From: Desulfatibacillum sp.
GTDB lineage: Bacteria; Desulfobacterota; Desulfobacteria; Desulfobacterales; SpSt-501
DNA: 64,000 nt
Assembly (NCBI GenBank): GCA_020725555.1
Contig: DYEU01000033.1
Location: forward strand, 27,090 to 91,089
Direction: 5' to 3'
Below are positions 62,660-64,000 of this stretch, piece by piece (position 1 is the stretch's first letter; each line of letters opens with the position of its first letter). The notes below the pieces were generated by a model. That model ran no database searches, was not told where the DNA came from, and was given only the letters and a program-made list of their open reading frames with translations. The translations under genes and the position numbers were made by a program.

Positions 62660-64000
62660 CGGGGGTCCAACATAGACTCGTTTCTCCGGCGAATCCATCG
62701 TCGCGCAAGACCCGCGCCAGGGAGCAGCGCGGCGGCAAGGAGAAGGAAGACGAGCCGGGAGGCGGCCGGTGCGGCCGGTGCCGCGGCGGCGATGAAGCAG
62801 CCGCCGCCCCCGCCCCCGCCGTCCGCCGCGGAGGCCGGCGCCCCGATCCCCCCCGGATCGAGGACCTCGCCGTTCACCACCCGGTCGGCGTCCCCCGGCC
62901 CGCCGTCCTTCAGGCGCAGGGTGAGGGACTTGCGGTCGGCGCTGAAGGTGGCGTAGGCGGAAAAATCCTGCCAGCCGGTGACCGGGTCGTACTTGTACCA
63001 TTTGGCGCCCGCCGGCGCGGCCTCCGAGAGGTGGATGCGCACCTCGGCCTCCTCGCCGCTCGGCACCGAGGCCCGCAGGCGCACGAGCCCGAAGGGCAGG
63101 CTGCCCGGCCGTCCCGTTGTGTCCGCGATGGTCGCGGGGTCGACCGCCTCCAAGGCGTCGATCACCGTGTCCGGGGAGGCGGCGGAGGCGCCGATCTGGC
63201 GCCCCGCCGCCCCGGCCGCGTTCACGGCGAGGATCACCGCCGGCTGCCGGACGTCCTGGACCCCGTCCGCGTTCAAATCGACCCCCGCCCCGACCTGCTG
63301 GCCGGCGGGGACCCCCGAGGCCCGCGGCTTGCCGAGAAAGAGAAACTCGACCGAACCGGCGTCCGGCCCGCCGCCGAAGGGGACCAGCCCGCTGATCAAG
63401 AGGGAGGCGCCGTCGAATGCCAGGCCCTGGGCGTCGTTTCGCGTTTCCGCGACCGCGGTTTTGCTTTGGCCGTTCAGAGCGAAGATCTTCTTTCCGCCGC
63501 CGGTCGCGGCGTAGATCTTGCCGTCGAAGGCGCGCGCCGCCCCCGCGAGACCGCCCTGAAAGGTGAAGGCGTCCGCCTGGAGCAGGGCCCCGCTCTGGGT
63601 GTTCACCTTGTGGAAGTAGCCGTCTCCGCCGAAAACCGACTCGCCGTAGAGGACGGTCGTCGCGTCGAGGAAGACCAGGGGCCCGTTTCCGCCCCCGTGC
63701 GGCTGGGCAAAGGAGGCCCTCTGGGTCACCCCGTTGAAGCCCGGGTTCACCTGGTGCAGGTAAAAGCGGTTGCCGGCGCCGAAGAAATCGGCCGAGGCGA
63801 ACCAGATCGTTCCGGTCCAGGGGTTCTCGGCAAAGGCGTAGATCGCACTCGTCACGCCGGTGTCGAGCGCGGCGTAGGCGGCGGGCCAGGGGTCCGCAAG
63901 GAGGACGCGGTAGATCTTCGCCGTGGTCGCGTTGTCGTGGAAGTAGAGGTACCCGTCGGAGGAGACGAGAAAGCCCTGCACCGAGGAATAGGCGGTGGCG
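62656..64000 (-). CDS. beta-propeller-like surface protein, 5' end outside window
   Basis: The frame is open to the right edge without a start, so the N-terminus lies beyond 64,000. About 447 codons are visible. Repeated short blocks with [41 protein letters not shown] and [14 protein letters not shown] resemble blades of a beta-propeller. [12 protein letters not shown] is a Ca-binding-like turn. The C-terminus is [14 protein letters not shown], a hydrophobic helix and RRWIRRR, as in the neighbouring surface protein. Its coupling (ATGA) to a BtuB-like receptor suggests a surface ligand-binding partner. Confidence 0.7.
   Translation of the reverse strand, partial: ATAYSSVQGFLVSSDGYLYFHDNATTAKIYRVLLADPWPAAYAALDTGVTSAIYAFAENPWTGTIWFASADFFGAGNRFYLHQVNPGFNGVTQRASFAQPHGGGNGPLVFLDATTVLYGESVFGGDGYFHKVNTQSGALLQADAFTFQGGLAGAARAFDGKIYAATGGGKKIFALNGQSKTAVAETRNDAQGLAFDGASLLISGLVPFGGGPDAGSVEFLFLGKPRASGVPAGQQVGAGVDLNADGVQDVRQPAVILAVNAAGAAGRQIGASAASPDTVIDALEAVDPATIADTTGRPGSLPFGLVRLRASVPSGEEAEVRIHLSEAAPAGAKWYKYDPVTGWQDFSAYATFSADRKSLTLRLKDGGPGDADRVVNGEVLDPGGIGAPASAADGGGGGGGCFIAAAAPAAPAASRLVFLLLAAALLPGAGLARRWIRRRNESMLDPR

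Noticed and set aside
58867..62738. 1,291-codon minus-strand open frame as one giant protein
   Set aside because: Only the part from ATG 60,614 has sensible sequence; the upstream part is a shadow of receptor C.
1..64000. CRISPR array
   Set aside because: No regularly spaced direct repeats were seen anywhere in the window.

Overview
The window is GC-rich chromosomal DNA (roughly two thirds G+C by eye) from a Gram-negative bacterium with TonB-dependent outer-membrane uptake. A TunR-type tungstate regulator (integrase-like fold fused to two molbindin domains), a DUF3786 protein with a four-cysteine Fe-S motif, a TauE/SafE permease and a one-chain ADP-forming acyl-CoA synthetase suggest a Desulfobacterota-type anaerobe. 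That placement is inference; no rRNA or other marker is present.

Left third (1-24,924), core and metabolic genes: the 3' part of a PEP-synthase-like gene, a histidine kinase and response regulator, methionine aminopeptidase, tunR, a TauE/SafE permease, a tungstate operon (regulator-tupA-tupB-tupC), nth, a ThiI-like PP-loop gene, rlmN, the block ffh-rpsP-khpA-rimM-trmD-rplS-rnhB-yraN-rsmI, an acyl-CoA synthetase, a phosphopantetheinyl transferase, a TonB-dependent receptor and a methyltransferase.

Centre (about 24.9-43.3 kb), accessory island. Its main feature is an unreported-looking integron-like array on the minus strand. A dead integron-type integrase (42,213-42,842; catalytic Tyr replaced by Cys, two internal deletions) is followed leftwards by a candidate attI core, a nuclease-like cassette, attC3, an AT-rich cassette of unknown function, attC2, an 11.3-kb defence operon, attC1, a higBA toxin-antitoxin pair split from its 5' end by an IS1634-family element, and a stemless attC remnant before a truncated nuclease gene. 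The defence operon encodes an SNF2/DUF3883 helicase, an AlbA_2 fragment, a small membrane protein, a HEPN-like protein, a DUF1156 DNA methyltransferase and a DUF499 ATPase. It sits where one cassette would sit between two attC sites, and has been hit by two related elements: a GxxExxY gene with inverted repeats, and an 86-bp miniature copy read in frame inside the methyltransferase.

Right third (43.3-64 kb), metal and chelate import: a methyltransferase-znuACB operon, a lipoprotein, the DUF3786 protein, a small His-rich protein, tonB-exbB-exbD, and two minus-strand operons pairing a TonB-dependent receptor with a BtuFCD-type ABC importer. One has a 5' leader with an intrinsic terminator and a second hairpin near the Shine-Dalgarno site. 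The other adds two exported proteins with the same Gly-Cys/hydrophobic/Arg C-terminus (one beta-propeller-like) and thyX. TonB-ExbBD presumably energises all three receptors; the natural substrates (cobamide, siderophore or other chelate) cannot be settled from sequence alone.
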